This document shows, piece after piece, positions 1 through 10,146 of a stretch of DNA of 59,250 nt. Location of the stretch: positions 1-59,250 of the forward strand of contig JAGBFX010000002.1 of the NCBI GenBank assembly GCA_017936265.1, in the 5' to 3' direction. Within the stretch, counting starts at the first letter, position 1; each line of letters starts with the position of its first letter. A model generated the notes under the pieces. It worked only from the letters and a program-made list of their open reading frames with translations, searched no databases and was not told the origin of the DNA. The translations under genes and the position numbers were made by a program. Source of the stretch: Bacteroidaceae bacterium. GTDB lineage: Bacteria > Bacteroidota > Bacteroidia > Bacteroidales > Bacteroidaceae.

Positions 1-24
1 ATGTTTAATGTTTAATGTTTAATG
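1..24. repeat. Short direct repeats of a TTTAATG unit
   Basis: Three tandem copies of ATGTTTA lie just downstream of nuoJ, between it and the next (off-window) gene. The same word recurs in both orientations in the lpxB/cdsA spacer near 54996-55130. It looks like AT-rich dispersed spacer sequence; no function is evident. Confidence 0.5.
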
Positions 25-37
25 TGTCGTGTCTGCA

Positions 38-541
38 CTATTTCTTTCGTGCAATCAGGATTGCTCCCACTGTGCAGGCAAGCAACAGTACGCTCATTAC
101 CTCGAAGGGGAGAATGAAACTGTATTTGTCGGTTCCCATCAAGGCTGTGCCGAGTTCTTTCATCCCTACGCCGTTGCCGGTAAAGTTGAGTGCCGAAAAG
201 TCAGTGCTGTTGATGAGGTATATCGTTATTACCATTCCTGTCAAGGCGGTGCACACGCCTGCAAGGTATCGGCGCAGCGAGGTCTGTGTAATGTCGACGC
301 TTCCTTTACCGATGAGTAGCACCACGAAGATGAAGAGCACCACGATACCGCCTGCATAGACTGTTATCTGTGCTGCACCGAGGAATGTGTAGTGGAGTAT
401 GAAATAGAGTCCTGCTGTACCGAACAGTACGAACAGCAACAGGGTGGCGGCACGCATGATTTTGCTTGATGTGACAGCGAAGAGCGCTGCAACAATCATC
501 ACAAGTGCCAATCCGGTGAATATAATCATGTTTATCTCCAT
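38..541 (-). CDS. nuoJ: NADH-quinone oxidoreductase subunit J
   Basis: This is the membrane subunit J of respiratory complex I, part of the proton-pumping arm. The 167-residue product is almost entirely hydrophobic with about five membrane segments, and carries the family stretch GAAQITVYAGGIVVLFIF around residues 55-72. The length matches NuoJ. It is the last complete gene of a minus-strand operon (nuoA-B-CD-H-I-J), 5 nt after nuoI; nuoK onward would lie beyond the left edge. The ATG at 541 is the natural start. Identification rests on the J motif and on gene order. Confidence 0.93.
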   Translation of the reverse strand: MEINMIIFTGLALVMIVAALFAVTSSKIMRAATLLLFVLFGTAGLYFILHYTFLGAAQITVYAGGIVVLFIFVVLLIGKGSVDITQTSLRRYLAGVCTALTGMVITIYLINSTDFSALNFTGNGVGMKELGTALMGTDKYSFILPFEVMSVLLLACTVGAILIARKK

Positions 542-546
542 ATGTA

Positions 547-996
547 CTATTTGTTTAGTTTCATTATAAGTTTGCTGCGGTCAAAGACTGCATTCTCGAA
601 CTCGTTGCTGAACTCAATGGCTCCCTTGGGGCATGCATTTACGCACAACTGGCAGAACATGCATGAACCTAGGTCGTATCTGTACTCGGCAAGCACCTTG
701 CGGCTCTTGCCTGTCTCCTCATCGGTCACGCTCCTGGTGGTTATGGTTATCGTGCCGTTAGGACAGGCCTGCTGGCATAGTCCGCATGCTATGCATTTGT
801 TCTTGCCCTCTTCATCGTGGGGCATGCGGAGTATTGCGCGGTGCCGCTCTGCTATGTGCTGTGTCTTCCTGTTCTCGGGGTAGCATTCTGTCACCTTCCT
901 GGTAAAGAACTCGCACAGAGTGACCTTCATTCCTGTGGCAAGCGAGCCTATGGCCGATAGTATGTTGCCTATGTATGTATTATTCAAAAAACTCAT
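547..996 (-). CDS. nuoI: NADH-quinone oxidoreductase subunit I (2x 4Fe-4S ferredoxin)
   Basis: NuoI carries electrons through clusters N6a/N6b in the peripheral arm of complex I. Two classical 4Fe-4S motifs are visible: CIACGLCQQACP and CMFCQLCVNACP, each CxxCxxCxxxCP. I place the start at the ATG at 996 (protein begins MSFLNN); the longer reading frame would begin with GTG at 1005, only 3 nt after the nuoH stop. At about 149 residues it is slightly short but normal for Bacteroidales. It sits between nuoH and nuoJ, as expected. Confidence 0.93.
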   Translation of the reverse strand: MSFLNNTYIGNILSAIGSLATGMKVTLCEFFTRKVTECYPENRKTQHIAERHRAILRMPHDEEGKNKCIACGLCQQACPNGTITITTRSVTDEETGKSRKVLAEYRYDLGSCMFCQLCVNACPKGAIEFSNEFENAVFDRSKLIMKLNK

Positions 997-1008
997 ATCC
1001 TTCACATT

Positions 1009-2085
1009 TTAGAGAGTCCAACCCATTACTACGCACACTGTCATTATGAGCAGGTTGAGCAGTCCTATCGGTACAAGATATTTCCACTCCAGCACAAGCA
1101 CCTGGTCGATACGCAGGCGCGGGAATGTCCAGCGTACCCACATGAGCAGCCAGACTACAAAGAGTGTCTTGCCCAGGAACCATACAAAGCCCGGAATCCA
1201 CTCCATCGCCTCATTGAAACCTTCAAGCCCGGGGATGTAGAACGGCGTCCAGCCTCCGAGGAACAGTGTCGATGCTATGCCTGCAATGATGAACATGTTC
1301 ATGAACTCGGCAACGTAGAAGAATCCGAATCCCATGCCAGAATACTCGGTATGGAATCCTGCCGTCAGCTCCGACTCGGCCTCGGGAAGGTCGAACGGCG
1401 CACGGTTGGTCTCGGCATTGCCGGCTATAAGATATATGATGAACGCGATTACAGCAGGTATGTGTCCACGGATTATGAACCATCCACCGCGTTGCATCTC
1501 GACAATCTCGCTTACCTGCATGGTGCCGCTGAGTACTACAAGCGTAAGTATGCACAGGCTCATGGAGAGCTCATAGCTGATCATCTGTCCGCCACTTCGT
1601 ATGGCACCGATCATGGCGAACTTGTTGTTGCTGCTCCAGCCCGCAAGCAGGATGCCGAGGACACCGAACGATGAGGCTGCCATGATGAAGAAGACGCCGA
1701 TGTTGAAGTCGAGCACCTGTAGGCCGTTGTCGAACGGCAGGCAGCTGAACGTGATTATCGAACTCATTATTACAAGGAACGGGGCAAGAGTGTATAGAGC
1801 CCAATCGGAGTTCTTTATGTCGATAATCTCCTTTATGAGCATCTTGAACACATCGGCGAATACCTGCAACAATCCCCAGAAACCGACTCGGGTGGGGCCC
1901 AGACGGCACTGGAATGCAGCGCACACCTTGCGCTCCATGAATATCATCACAATTGCGAATGCAAGATATGCGACTATTGCGCACACTGCAATTATCGCAC
2001 ACTCTACAAGTGTAGCGACCTGTGCCGGGAGCACCGAATGAAGGTAGCTGTCAATAGTGCTGTTTATGGATGAGAAATCAATCAT
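1009..2085 (-). CDS. nuoH: NADH-quinone oxidoreductase subunit H
   Basis: NuoH is the membrane subunit that forms the quinone-access channel where the peripheral and membrane arms meet. The 358-residue protein has about eight to nine hydrophobic segments and the conserved loops [19 protein letters not shown] (about residues 50-68) and [20 protein letters not shown] (about 230-249). These acidic and arginine-rich loops are diagnostic of NuoH/ND1. It lies 11 nt after nuoCD and just ahead of nuoI. Confidence 0.96.
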   Translation of the reverse strand: MIDFSSINSTIDSYLHSVLPAQVATLVECAIIAVCAIVAYLAFAIVMIFMERKVCAAFQCRLGPTRVGFWGLLQVFADVFKMLIKEIIDIKNSDWALYTLAPFLVIMSSIITFSCLPFDNGLQVLDFNIGVFFIMAASSFGVLGILLAGWSSNNKFAMIGAIRSGGQMISYELSMSLCILTLVVLSGTMQVSEIVEMQRGGWFIIRGHIPAVIAFIIYLIAGNAETNRAPFDLPEAESELTAGFHTEYSGMGFGFFYVAEFMNMFIIAGIASTLFLGGWTPFYIPGLEGFNEAMEWIPGFVWFLGKTLFVVWLLMWVRWTFPRLRIDQVLVLEWKYLVPIGLLNLLIMTVCVVMGWTL

Positions 2086-2096
2086 TTTTCCTCTTT

Positions 2097-3665
2097 TTAT
2101 CGGTCAATATCGGGTATTACATAGTCAAGCGAGGCGCCTATCGTAATAAGGTCGGCTACTTTGTGCTTTTTCATTATTTTCTGCGCTACGGCAATCAGAG
2201 GCAGGCCTGTAGGGCGGAACTTGACGCGGTAAGGGGTCTTGTCGCCGTGGCTCTCTATGAAGACACCGAACTCGCCGCGCGAACCTTCGACCGAGGCACT
2301 GAACTGCCCCTCGGGCAGCTTGATGATTGGCTTGGTCTTTGTCTTGTAGTCGCCCTCGGGAATGTTGTCGATGAGCTGCTCTATGATGCGTATCGACTCC
2401 ACAATCTCCTCAAGCCTTACCAGCAGGCGGTCGTAACAGTCGCCTCCCTTGTGCAGAATCTCCTTGAAGTCAACCTTGTCGTACAGCGCATACGGGTGGC
2501 GCTTGCGTACGTCGCATGCCCAGCCCGAGGCACGTCCTGTGCCGCCTGTGGCTCCGAAAGAGATTGCATCCTCGCGCGAGAGGACTCCCACACCTATGGT
2601 GCGGTTCCGCAGTATCACATTGTTCACGAACACGTCGTAGTACTCCTTCAGTCGCTGCTTCTGGTCGTTGCAGAACTCTTTTACCTTGGCAGCGAAATCG
2701 GGGGTTATGTCGGCCTGTACGCCGCCTATTATGTTGTAGTTCTGAATAAGACGGCCTCCGGTAACCTCCTCCATTATGTCAAGAATCTTCTCGCGCTCGC
2801 GGAAACCATATATGAATGATGTTATCGCGCCCATATCCATTGCCATACATGAGAACATGAGCAGATGCGAGTCGATGCGCTGCAGCTCATCCATTATGGT
2901 CCTTATGTATTGCACGCGGTCAGTAACCTCCAGACCCATTGCTTTCTCAATGCACATGCAGAGCGCATGGCGGTTCTGGTGAGCGCTCAGGTAGTCAAGA
3001 CGGTCGGTAAAGGCCAGTGTCTGCGGGTAGGTCCTGCTCTCGCACATCTTCTCGATGCCGCGGTGGATGTAACCGCAGTGTATGTCAACCTTGCGCACGA
3101 CCTCGCCCTCGAGCGAAAGCCTGAAACGGAGCACACCATGTGTGGCCGGATGCTGGGGACCGATGTTTATCACGAACTGGTCGTAGTGCAGAATCTTCAT
3201 CTTCTCTACCAGTTCGGCAAGCTGCTTCTCTTCGGCTATGTCATATTCACGGTGAATCTCCTCATTAGTCTCACTCTCCAGACGTACCGGGTTTATGGCT
3301 TCGCTTGCGTCGTAGTCCTTGCGCAACGGGAATCCTATCCAGTCGTTGCGCAGGAATAGGCGACGCATGTCGGGGTGTCCGGTGAACTCGATCCCGAAGA
3401 AATCATATACTTCGCGCTCGTATATCTCGGCGACCTGCCATATGTCGCTCATTGTGGGAACCTGCGGGTTCTCGCGGTTCGCTGTACGCACAGCGACCTC
3501 TTTCCCCTCATGCGTAGCGCTGTTCTCAAGGATGTATATGACACCAAGCCCCTCCTCGTTCCAGTCCATGCCGACCATTTCGCGGAGAAAATCCATGCCC
3601 GTTGCGCGCAAGTCAAGCATTTTCTGCCTGAACTCCTTTATGTCGATATTTTCAATGTTCATCAT
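2097..3665 (-). CDS. nuoCD: NADH-quinone oxidoreductase fused subunit C/D
   Basis: The 522-residue protein fuses NuoC (about residues 1-130, with the [20 protein letters not shown] signature) to the 49-kDa NuoD subunit (about 160-522, beginning [17 protein letters not shown]). NuoD forms the quinone-binding cavity. The C-terminus ends in the typical [16 protein letters not shown]. Such fusions are standard in several phyla including Bacteroidota. Its ATG overlaps the nuoB stop codon by 4 nt, suggesting translational coupling. Confidence 0.96.
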   Translation of the reverse strand: MMNIENIDIKEFRQKMLDLRATGMDFLREMVGMDWNEEGLGVIYILENSATHEGKEVAVRTANRENPQVPTMSDIWQVAEIYEREVYDFFGIEFTGHPDMRRLFLRNDWIGFPLRKDYDASEAINPVRLESETNEEIHREYDIAEEKQLAELVEKMKILHYDQFVINIGPQHPATHGVLRFRLSLEGEVVRKVDIHCGYIHRGIEKMCESRTYPQTLAFTDRLDYLSAHQNRHALCMCIEKAMGLEVTDRVQYIRTIMDELQRIDSHLLMFSCMAMDMGAITSFIYGFREREKILDIMEEVTGGRLIQNYNIIGGVQADITPDFAAKVKEFCNDQKQRLKEYYDVFVNNVILRNRTIGVGVLSREDAISFGATGGTGRASGWACDVRKRHPYALYDKVDFKEILHKGGDCYDRLLVRLEEIVESIRIIEQLIDNIPEGDYKTKTKPIIKLPEGQFSASVEGSRGEFGVFIESHGDKTPYRVKFRPTGLPLIAVAQKIMKKHKVADLITIGASLDYVIPDIDR

Positions 3666-4300
3666 TGCTCATCCTCCTTTTTGATAGGGTGGTTCGTTAC
3701 AATTATTGGCCCGTCATGCATCTCGCCCGGCTTCTGGTGCCTGTTCTTGCCTCCAAGGAACTTCTCGACCTTTACCTTGCGCTGCAGCTGCATCATACCA
3801 TAGAGAATTGCCTCGGGACGTGGAGGACATCCTGGGATATATACGTCAACAGGCATAATCTTGTCAATGCCGTTGAGGACGTGGTATGAATCCTTGAACG
3901 GTCCGCCGCTGATTGCGCATCCGCCCACTGCAACGACATATTTCGGCTCGGCCATCTGGTCGTAGAGTCTCTTGAGCACCGGTGCCATCTTGTGTGTTAT
4001 GGTACCCGCGCACATGATGAGGTCGGCCTGACGTGGGGAGTTTCTTGTGACCTCGAATCCGAAACGCGCAAAATCATATCTTGCGGCGCCCACAGACATG
4101 AATTCGATTCCGCAACAGCTGGTTGCGAATGTGAGTGACCACAAGGAGTTGCTGCGTCCCCAGTTGATAAGGTCGTCAAGCTTGCCAACGATGACGTTGG
4201 TGCGCTCTTTGTTTATTTCGGCAATGAGGGCCTCAAGCGTCTCGTTGTCCTTGAATTCCTCGTAAGGAATAGATTTGATAACAGGCTTTTTCATTTCCAT
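3662..4300 (-). CDS. nuoB: NADH-quinone oxidoreductase subunit B
   Basis: NuoB binds terminal cluster N2, which passes electrons to quinone. The 212-residue protein has the tandem-cysteine motif [10 protein letters not shown] plus the further ligands in VGGCAISGG and [10 protein letters not shown] roughly 20-residue basic tail ([14 protein letters not shown]...) extends beyond the core. The start ATG at 4300 overlaps the 3' end of nuoA (stop at 4291) by 10 nt, and the 3' end overlaps nuoCD. Confidence 0.96.
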   Translation of the reverse strand: MEMKKPVIKSIPYEEFKDNETLEALIAEINKERTNVIVGKLDDLINWGRSNSLWSLTFATSCCGIEFMSVGAARYDFARFGFEVTRNSPRQADLIMCAGTITHKMAPVLKRLYDQMAEPKYVVAVGGCAISGGPFKDSYHVLNGIDKIMPVDVYIPGCPPRPEAILYGMMQLQRKVKVEKFLGGKNRHQKPGEMHDGPIIVTNHPIKKEDEQ

Positions 4301-4641
4301 TCAAGTGCTTTTTTACGCCATGCGTATGCCAGTCCCAATATAAGGAACGATAAGAAAAACAGGACACCGACAAGTGCCTTCATACCAAGTTCCTGGACAA
4401 TGGTTGCCCATGGGAAAAGGAATATGGCCTCGATGTCGAACATCAGGAACAGGATAGCGAAAAGGTAGTATCCTGTTCTGAAGTGAATCCAGGTGCTGCC
4501 CTGTGTCGGAATTCCGCATTCATAGGTCTCGCCTTTGAACCTGTTGTAGGTCCTCGGCGATATCCACCTTGTAATGAGCATGGCCACTCCTACAAAGAGG
4601 ACCGATGCAATAATCATCGTAAATAGCAGTACTAAATCCAT
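4291..4641 (-). CDS. nuoA: NADH-quinone oxidoreductase subunit A
   Basis: NuoA is a three-helix membrane subunit of complex I, and this is the first gene of the operon. The family motif [12 protein letters not shown] and the [14 protein letters not shown] stretch are clear. The open frame runs back to 4725, but I choose the ATG at 4641 (protein MDLVLLF..., about 116 residues), which gives the usual NuoA length. A good promoter -7 box at 4713-4720 also lies inside the longer frame, so an earlier start would not be transcribed. Confidence 0.92.
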   Translation of the reverse strand: MDLVLLFTMIIASVLFVGVAMLITRWISPRTYNRFKGETYECGIPTQGSTWIHFRTGYYLFAILFLMFDIEAIFLFPWATIVQELGMKALVGVLFFLSFLILGLAYAWRKKALEWK

Positions 4642-4712
4642 ATTGCCTTGGTTGATAAATAGTTGTATTATAAAAATAGATGCCATGTCGTTTTGGTTTG
4701 ACACGGCACCCA

Positions 4713-4720
4713 CAAAGGTA
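4713..4720 (-). promoter_or_regulatory. Bacteroidota -7 box, nuo operon promoter
   Basis: On the minus strand this reads TACCTTTG, a perfect match to the TAnnTTTG -7 consensus of the Bacteroidota primary sigma factor. No clear TTTG -33 element is seen. Transcription would start near 4705, leaving a leader of about 65 nt before nuoA. Confidence 0.6.
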
Positions 4721-4805
4721 AGCAAAATATGAGTATAGGTGGATGGCTAAAAAAGCGAAATTTTTTTCTTTTCTGCGATTTAACGAAGTTTAAACATGTT
4801 TAAAA

Positions 4806-5579
4806 TTACCCCATGACGGTGTCCAGGACCATCATGATGGCAAATCCGGCTGCAAAACAGACTGTTCCTACATTACTGTGCCTGCCATGCTGTGATGAGG
4901 GTATAAGTTCTTCTACCACTACATATAACATAGCTCCCGCAGCAAAGGCAAGAAGTAGCGGCATTGAACCCGTGTTGCTTCCAAGGAACAGAATCGTTGC
5001 TACTGCGGCGATAGGCTCCACGGCTCCTGAGAGTGCGCCCATCAGGAACGCTCTTCCACGGCTCTTGCCCTCTCCACGCAGCGGTACCGAGATTATCGCT
5101 CCTTCGGGGATGTTCTGTATTGCCATACCTATGGATAAAGCGAGTGAACCCGCAACGGTAAGGTTGGTGTCGCCGTTGATGACACCTGCAAGGACAACGC
5201 CCACAGCCATTCCCTCGGGGATGTTGTGGAGTGCTACGGCGAGTATCATCTTGGTTGAGCGTGACAACGATGACTTGGGGCCTTCGGCGGTCTTGCTGTC
5301 GGTATGTTGGTGAGGTATGAATGTGTCGAGCAGCAGCAGGAACGCCATTCCGGCGATGAAACCCGCAAGCACAGGCCAGTTGTTCGCCAAGCCCTCTCCC
5401 GACTGTTCGAGTGCGGGTTGAAGGAGCGACCAGAACGATGCGGCCACCATTATGCCCGAGGCGAATCCGAGCATGGCGTTGTTGGCAATCTGTGATATCC
5501 TGTCGCGCAGCAACAGCACAGTAGATGCTCCGAGCACTGTGCCGAGCATCGGAACTGTAAGTCCTATGAGAATTTCCAT
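4806..5579 (-). CDS. ZIP-family divalent metal transporter
   Basis: This 257-residue inner-membrane protein has about eight hydrophobic segments and the two diagnostic ZIP metal-site helices: HNIPEGMAVGVVLAG (about residues 117-131) and MAIQNIPEGAIISVPL (about 152-167). A His-containing loop (FIPHQHTDSK, about 88-97) fits the variable metal-binding loop. ZIP proteins import Zn2+ and sometimes Fe2+ or Mn2+; the exact metal cannot be read here. It is monocistronic, divergent from purL, and its stop abuts a 16-bp palindrome (4789-4804) in the spacer before the nuo promoter. Confidence 0.9.
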   Translation of the reverse strand: MEILIGLTVPMLGTVLGASTVLLLRDRISQIANNAMLGFASGIMVAASFWSLLQPALEQSGEGLANNWPVLAGFIAGMAFLLLLDTFIPHQHTDSKTAEGPKSSLSRSTKMILAVALHNIPEGMAVGVVLAGVINGDTNLTVAGSLALSIGMAIQNIPEGAIISVPLRGEGKSRGRAFLMGALSGAVEPIAAVATILFLGSNTGSMPLLLAFAAGAMLYVVVEELIPSSQHGRHSNVGTVCFAAGFAIMMVLDTVMG

Positions 5580-5600
5580 ATCTCTTCTGTCTTTTTCCCG

Positions 5601-5608
5601 CGAAGATA
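5601..5608 (-). promoter_or_regulatory. Putative -7 box for the ZIP transporter
   Basis: The minus strand reads TATCTTCG, a one-mismatch version of TAnnTTTG, 22 nt upstream of the ZIP start. The -33 region is unclear. Confidence 0.4.
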
Positions 5609-5704
5609 TTGTTTTTTTTGCTTACTGCGGGAATCGGGGGCAAGAATAATGCTGTCGCGACGCAAATGTTAACATTTTTTGCCACAGATATGAATTTTTA
5701 TAGT

Positions 5705-5712
5705 TATCTTCG
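5705..5712 (+). promoter_or_regulatory. Putative -7 box for purL
   Basis: TATCTTCG followed by CAAAG; a TTTTTTG lies 23 nt upstream (5675-5681) as a possible -33 element, slightly far. The predicted leader is about 50 nt. No purine riboswitch-like fold was recognised. Confidence 0.45.
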
Positions 5713-5770
5713 CAAAGTAATCGCACATGATAGACAATTCTGAAAATGTAACACAAAATATATATCATTT

Positions 5771-8700
5771 ATGATTTATTTCTTCAGCACCCCTGCAGGT
5801 TCGGTTATAGCGACCCAGGCAAATGATGTTCTTTCAGCAGCCGACATAGAGAAACTATGTTGGCTGTACGGCGAGGCTACTCTTGTCGAGAGCGAGGCGA
5901 TGGAGGGCTACTTCATCGGTCCGCGCCGCGAGATGATTACTCCTTGGAGTACAAATGCAGTGGAAATTACCCAAAATATGGGTCTTGCAGGCATTGTCCG
6001 CATAGAGGAGTATTTTATGGTAGAGAACGAGGATGCCGATTATGACCCTATGCTGCAGCGCATGTATCGTGGCCTTGACCAGAGGATTTTTACAGTTGAC
6101 ATCCAGCCGAAGCCAATCGAATTCATCGAGGACCTTGAGAGCTACAATGAGCAGGAGGGTCTTGCCCTTTCAAAGGAGGAGATAGACTATCTGCACCAGG
6201 TAGAGAATGAACTTGGCCGCAAGCTGACCGACAGCGAGGTGTTCGGCTTTGCGCAGATTAACTCGGAGCACTGCCGTCACAAGATTTTCGGCGGTACGTT
6301 CATCATCGATGGCGAGGAGATGCCTTCATCGCTCTTTGCAATGATTAAGCGCACAACAAAGGAGAACCCCAACAGCATAATATCGGCCTACAAGGACAAT
6401 GTTGCATTTGCACAGGGTCCTGTGGTCGAGCAGTTCGCTCCGGCCGACCACTCAATTCCTGATTACTTCATCATCAAGGATATTGAGACTGTAATCTCTC
6501 TCAAGGCCGAGACCCATAATTTCCCTACGACCGTTGAACCTTTCAACGGTGCTTCAACAGGTACCGGCGGCGAGATTCGTGACCGTATGGGCGGCGGAAA
6601 GGGCTCATGGCCTATCGCTGGTACTGCTGTCTACATGACATCATATCCACGTACATATGACGACCGTAAGTGGGAGGAGGTACTCCCTGTGCGCAAGTGG
6701 CTCTATCAGACACCGGAACAGATTCTTACAAAGGCTTCAAACGGTGCTTCGGACTTCGGCAACAAGTTCGGCCAGCCGCTCATCTGCGGTTCAGTGCTCA
6801 CATTCGAGCACAAGGAGAACGATGAGGTCTACGGCTATGACAAAGTCATCATGCTCGCGGGCGGTGTGGGATACGGTACACGCCGCGATTGTCTCAAGGG
6901 TGCTCCCGAGAAGGGCAACAAGGTAATCGTTATGGGTGGTGACAACTACCGCATCGGTCTCGGTGGCGGTTCGGTATCATCGGTCGATACAGGCCGTTAC
7001 TCATCAGGTATTGAGCTGAACGCTGTGCAACGTGCCAATGCCGAGATGCAGAAGCGTGCCTACAACGTGGTGCGTGCGCTCTGCGAGGATGACAATAACC
7101 CTGTCGTTTCAATCCACGACCACGGTTCGGCAGGTCACGTCAACTGTCTGTCGGAGCTTGTCGAGGAGTGCGGCGGTCTCATTGATATGGCAAGTCTGCC
7201 TGTAGGCGACAGTACTCTGTCGGCAAAGGAAATCATTGCCAACGAGTCACAGGAGCGCATGGGCTTGCTCATCAAGGAGGATGCAATAGAATATGTACGC
7301 AAGGTGGCAGAGCGTGAGCGCGCTCCAATGTATGTTGTCGGCGAGACGACAGGCGATGCACGCTTCGCATTCGAGCAGGCTGACGGCACACGTCCGTTCG
7401 ACCTCTCTGTGAGCCAGATGTTCGGCTCTTCACCAAAGACATATATGGTCGACAAGACCGTAGAGCGTCATTATAAGGATGCTGAGTATGATGCCGAGAA
7501 CATCGAGGAGTACCTGACCGATGTGTTGCGTCTCGAGGCTGTTGCCTGCAAGGATTGGCTCACGAACAAGGTAGACCGTTCTGTAACGGGTAAGATTGCA
7601 CGCCAGCAGTGCCAGGGCGAGATTCAGCTGCCGCTCAGCGATTGCGGTGTAGTGACACTTGACTATCGTGGCAAGAAGGGTATCGCGACATCCATCGGAC
7701 ATGCGCCTCAGGCAGGTCTTGCCGACCCTGCAAAGGGTTCTGTCCTCGCAGTGTCAGAGGCTCTGACAAATATCGTTCTCGCGCCGCTTGCAAACGGCAT
7801 CAAGAGCATCTCGCTCAGTGCCAACTGGATGTGGCCTTGCCGCTCACAGGAGGGCGAGGATGCACGTCTCTACCGTGGTGTCGAGGCTCTCAGCGACTTC
7901 TGCTGCGCGCTCAATATCAATGTGCCTACCGGTAAGGACTCTCTCTCAATGACACAGAAATACCCCGACGGTACAAAAGTAATAAGCCCGGGCACGGTTA
8001 TCGTATCAGCCGGCGGTGAGGTTGCCGATGTACGCAAAGTCGTTTCTCCAGTGATGGTAAACGAGCCCAAGAGTGCTTTCTATCATATTGACTTCAGCTT
8101 CGACCATCTGCGTCTGGGCGGTTCTGCTTTCGCGCAGACTCTCAACTGCATCGGCGATGATGTTCCTACAGTAGAGAATCCAGAATATTTTGCCGAGGTG
8201 TTCAACGCTGTCCAGAAGCTTGTAAACGAGGGCATCGTAATGGCTGGTCACGACGTTTCTGCCGGCGGTCTCATCACAACTCTTCTCGAGATGTGTTTCG
8301 CTAACACAACAGGCGGTATGGAAATCAATCTTGACTCTGTTGTCGAGGATGACATTGTCAAATTGCTCTTCGCCGAGAACCCCGCATTGGTTATCCAGGT
8401 TGCCGACAAGGACAAGTGCCGCATGCAGGCTATCCTTGATGATGCAGGCATCTGCTTCGTGAAGATAGGTGTTCCTTGTGCAAAGCGTCATATTGCTGTT
8501 GCGAAGAACAGACGTACACGTCTTTTCGATATCGACCACTACCGCGATGTATGGTTCGACAGCTCATACCTCATGGACCTCAAACAGAGCTTCAACGGCT
8601 GCGCAAGCGAGCGTCTGAAGAACTACAAGAACCAGCCTCTGCGTTTCCGCATGCCTTCACGTTTCAACGGTATGCTCTCAAGCTATGGCATGTCGGCCGA

Positions 8701-9472
8701 CCGCCGCGAGAAATCGGGTGTACGTGCTGCGATTATCCGCGAGAAGGGTACCAACGGCGAGCGCGAGATGGCATATGCAATGCACCTTGCCGGTTTCGAC
8801 GTAAAGGACGTTACAATGACCGACCTCATCAGTGGTCGCGAGACTCTCGACGAGGTTAACTTCATTGTATTCTGCGGCGGCTTCTCAAACTCCGACGTTC
8901 TTGGCTCTGCCAAGGGATGGGCAGGCGGCTTCCTCTTCAATCCTAAGGCTAAGGCAGCTCTCGACCGCTTCTACCAGCGCGAAGATACTCTATCGCTCGG
9001 TATATGTAACGGTTGTCAGCTGATGATGGAGCTTAACCTCATCAATCCCGAGTACAGCGAGCGCGGACGTATGCTCCACAACGACTCTCACAAGTTCGAG
9101 TCTTCGTTCGTGGGCGTGAACATCCCGGAGAACAACAGTGTCCTGTTCGGTTCGCTTTCCAACAGCCGTCTTGGTGTCTGGGTAGCTCACGGCGAGGGCA
9201 AGTTCTCGCTTCCGTACGATGCCGAGAAGTATAATATCGTGGCACAGTATGCATACGAGGGCTATCCTGCCAACCCTAACGGTTCTGACTATAATGTCGC
9301 AGCTCTTGCAAGCGCCGATGGCCGTCACGTGGCAATGATGCCTCACCCCGAGCGTGCTATCTTCCCATGGCAGTGTGCGACATATCCGGCTGACCATCTT
9401 GCCGATGATGTCACTCCATGGATTGAGATTTTCCGCAATGCTTACAATTGGGTAAATGAAAAAATAAAGTAA
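5771..9472 (+). CDS. purL: Phosphoribosylformylglycinamidine synthase (single-chain)
   Basis: PurL makes FGAM from FGAR, glutamine and ATP, step four of purine synthesis. At 1233 residues it is the long single-chain form. It has an N-terminal domain; a first AIRS-like half with ETHNFPTTVEPFNGASTG and the glycine-rich GDNYRIGLGGGSVSSVDTG; a second AIRS-like half from about residue 600; and a C-terminal class I glutaminase domain from about 955. In the glutaminase, Cys1079 (GICNGCQ) and His1192/Glu1194 (PHPER) form the expected triad, so ammonia channelling should be intact. It is monocistronic by spacing. Confidence 0.97.
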   Translation: MIYFFSTPAGSVIATQANDVLSAADIEKLCWLYGEATLVESEAMEGYFIGPRREMITPWSTNAVEITQNMGLAGIVRIEEYFMVENEDADYDPMLQRMYRGLDQRIFTVDIQPKPIEFIEDLESYNEQEGLALSKEEIDYLHQVENELGRKLTDSEVFGFAQINSEHCRHKIFGGTFIIDGEEMPSSLFAMIKRTTKENPNSIISAYKDNVAFAQGPVVEQFAPADHSIPDYFIIKDIETVISLKAETHNFPTTVEPFNGASTGTGGEIRDRMGGGKGSWPIAGTAVYMTSYPRTYDDRKWEEVLPVRKWLYQTPEQILTKASNGASDFGNKFGQPLICGSVLTFEHKENDEVYGYDKVIMLAGGVGYGTRRDCLKGAPEKGNKVIVMGGDNYRIGLGGGSVSSVDTGRYSSGIELNAVQRANAEMQKRAYNVVRALCEDDNNPVVSIHDHGSAGHVNCLSELVEECGGLIDMASLPVGDSTLSAKEIIANESQERMGLLIKEDAIEYVRKVAERERAPMYVVGETTGDARFAFEQADGTRPFDLSVSQMFGSSPKTYMVDKTVERHYKDAEYDAENIEEYLTDVLRLEAVACKDWLTNKVDRSVTGKIARQQCQGEIQLPLSDCGVVTLDYRGKKGIATSIGHAPQAGLADPAKGSVLAVSEALTNIVLAPLANGIKSISLSANWMWPCRSQEGEDARLYRGVEALSDFCCALNINVPTGKDSLSMTQKYPDGTKVISPGTVIVSAGGEVADVRKVVSPVMVNEPKSAFYHIDFSFDHLRLGGSAFAQTLNCIGDDVPTVENPEYFAEVFNAVQKLVNEGIVMAGHDVSAGGLITTLLEMCFANTTGGMEINLDSVVEDDIVKLLFAENPALVIQVADKDKCRMQAILDDAGICFVKIGVPCAKRHIAVAKNRRTRLFDIDHYRDVWFDSSYLMDLKQSFNGCASERLKNYKNQPLRFRMPSRFNGMLSSYGMSADRREKSGVRAAIIREKGTNGEREMAYAMHLAGFDVKDVTMTDLISGRETLDEVNFIVFCGGFSNSDVLGSAKGWAGGFLFNPKAKAALDRFYQREDTLSLGICNGCQLMMELNLINPEYSERGRMLHNDSHKFESSFVGVNIPENNSVLFGSLSNSRLGVWVAHGEGKFSLPYDAEKYNIVAQYAYEGYPANPNGSDYNVAALASADGRHVAMMPHPERAIFPWQCATYPADHLADDVTPWIEIFRNAYNWVNEKIK

Positions 9473-9492
9473 ACTAAAATCTATAAGGGCTA

Positions 9493-9555
9493 TTAAGGAG
9501 AGCTAAAGGCAACTAAGGGCATTAATGTTCTTTGGTTTCCTTTAGTTCTCTTTGG
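9493..9555 (+). terminator. Imperfect hairpin after purL
   Basis: Arms at 9493-9514 and 9534-9555 pair over about 20 positions with a few G-U or mismatched pairs. The core word is CTAAAGG/CCTTTAG. There is only a weak T-run afterwards, so it is a possible terminator or processing site rather than a classical one. Confidence 0.45.
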
Positions 9556-9574
9556 TAAACCCCGGTCAATAGAA

Positions 9575-10105
9575 ATGCCAGCCTCTCTTTTTAAGCTTTT
9601 CACGACATTTTTCCGCATCGGTCTCTTTACTTTCGGTGGGGGATATGCGATGATTCCGCTCATCCAACGTGATGTGGTGGAGAGGAACGGCTGGGTAGGC
9701 AAGGAAGAGTTCATAGACCTTCTTGCCGTGGCGCAGTCGGCTCCGGGTGTGTTTGCCGTTAATATGGCTGTGTTCATCGGTAACAAGATGAGAGGCTGTA
9801 GCGGTGCGCTTGCAGCGGCTTTCGGATGCGTGCTTCCCTCGGTCGTGATAATACTGCTCATCGCGCTCTTCTTCCGTCAATTCCGTCATATCGAGGTCGT
9901 GAACAATGCCTTTATGGGTATAAGGCCTGTGGTTGTAGCACTGATAGCTGTGCCGGTATTCAATCTTGCCAAAAGTGCGGAGCTGGGGTGGGGTACTGCC
10001 TGGATTCCTGTGCTCTCGGCACTGCTTATCGTGGCATTCGGTGTCTCGCCTGTCTATGTGATAATTGTTGCTGGTTTTGCAGGCTTTCTGTGGGGGAGAG
10101 ATTAG
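9575..10105 (+). CDS. Chromate transporter half-protein (first)
   Basis: A 176-residue membrane protein of the CHR family (PF02417), short-chain type. The diagnostic motif FRIGLFTFGGGYAMIPLIQ lies near the N-terminus (residues 12-30), followed by about five hydrophobic segments. Short-chain ChrA proteins occur as adjacent pairs that together equal one long ChrA; the partner follows 41 nt downstream. The family is known for CrO4 2- efflux, but many members in gut anaerobes have no demonstrated chromate role, so the substrate is unproven. Confidence 0.88.
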   Translation: MPASLFKLFTTFFRIGLFTFGGGYAMIPLIQRDVVERNGWVGKEEFIDLLAVAQSAPGVFAVNMAVFIGNKMRGCSGALAAAFGCVLPSVVIILLIALFFRQFRHIEVVNNAFMGIRPVVVALIAVPVFNLAKSAELGWGTAWIPVLSALLIVAFGVSPVYVIIVAGFAGFLWGRD

Positions 10106-10146
10106 AGTACAGATAACAGGTAACAGATATATATGACCTTATAGGC

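Noticed and set aside
4642-4725. N-terminal extension of nuoA to 4725
   Set aside because: It would start before the predicted transcription start and adds residues not typical of NuoA.
5675-5770. Purine riboswitch upstream of purL
   Set aside because: The leader is short and AT-rich with no three-way-junction elements.
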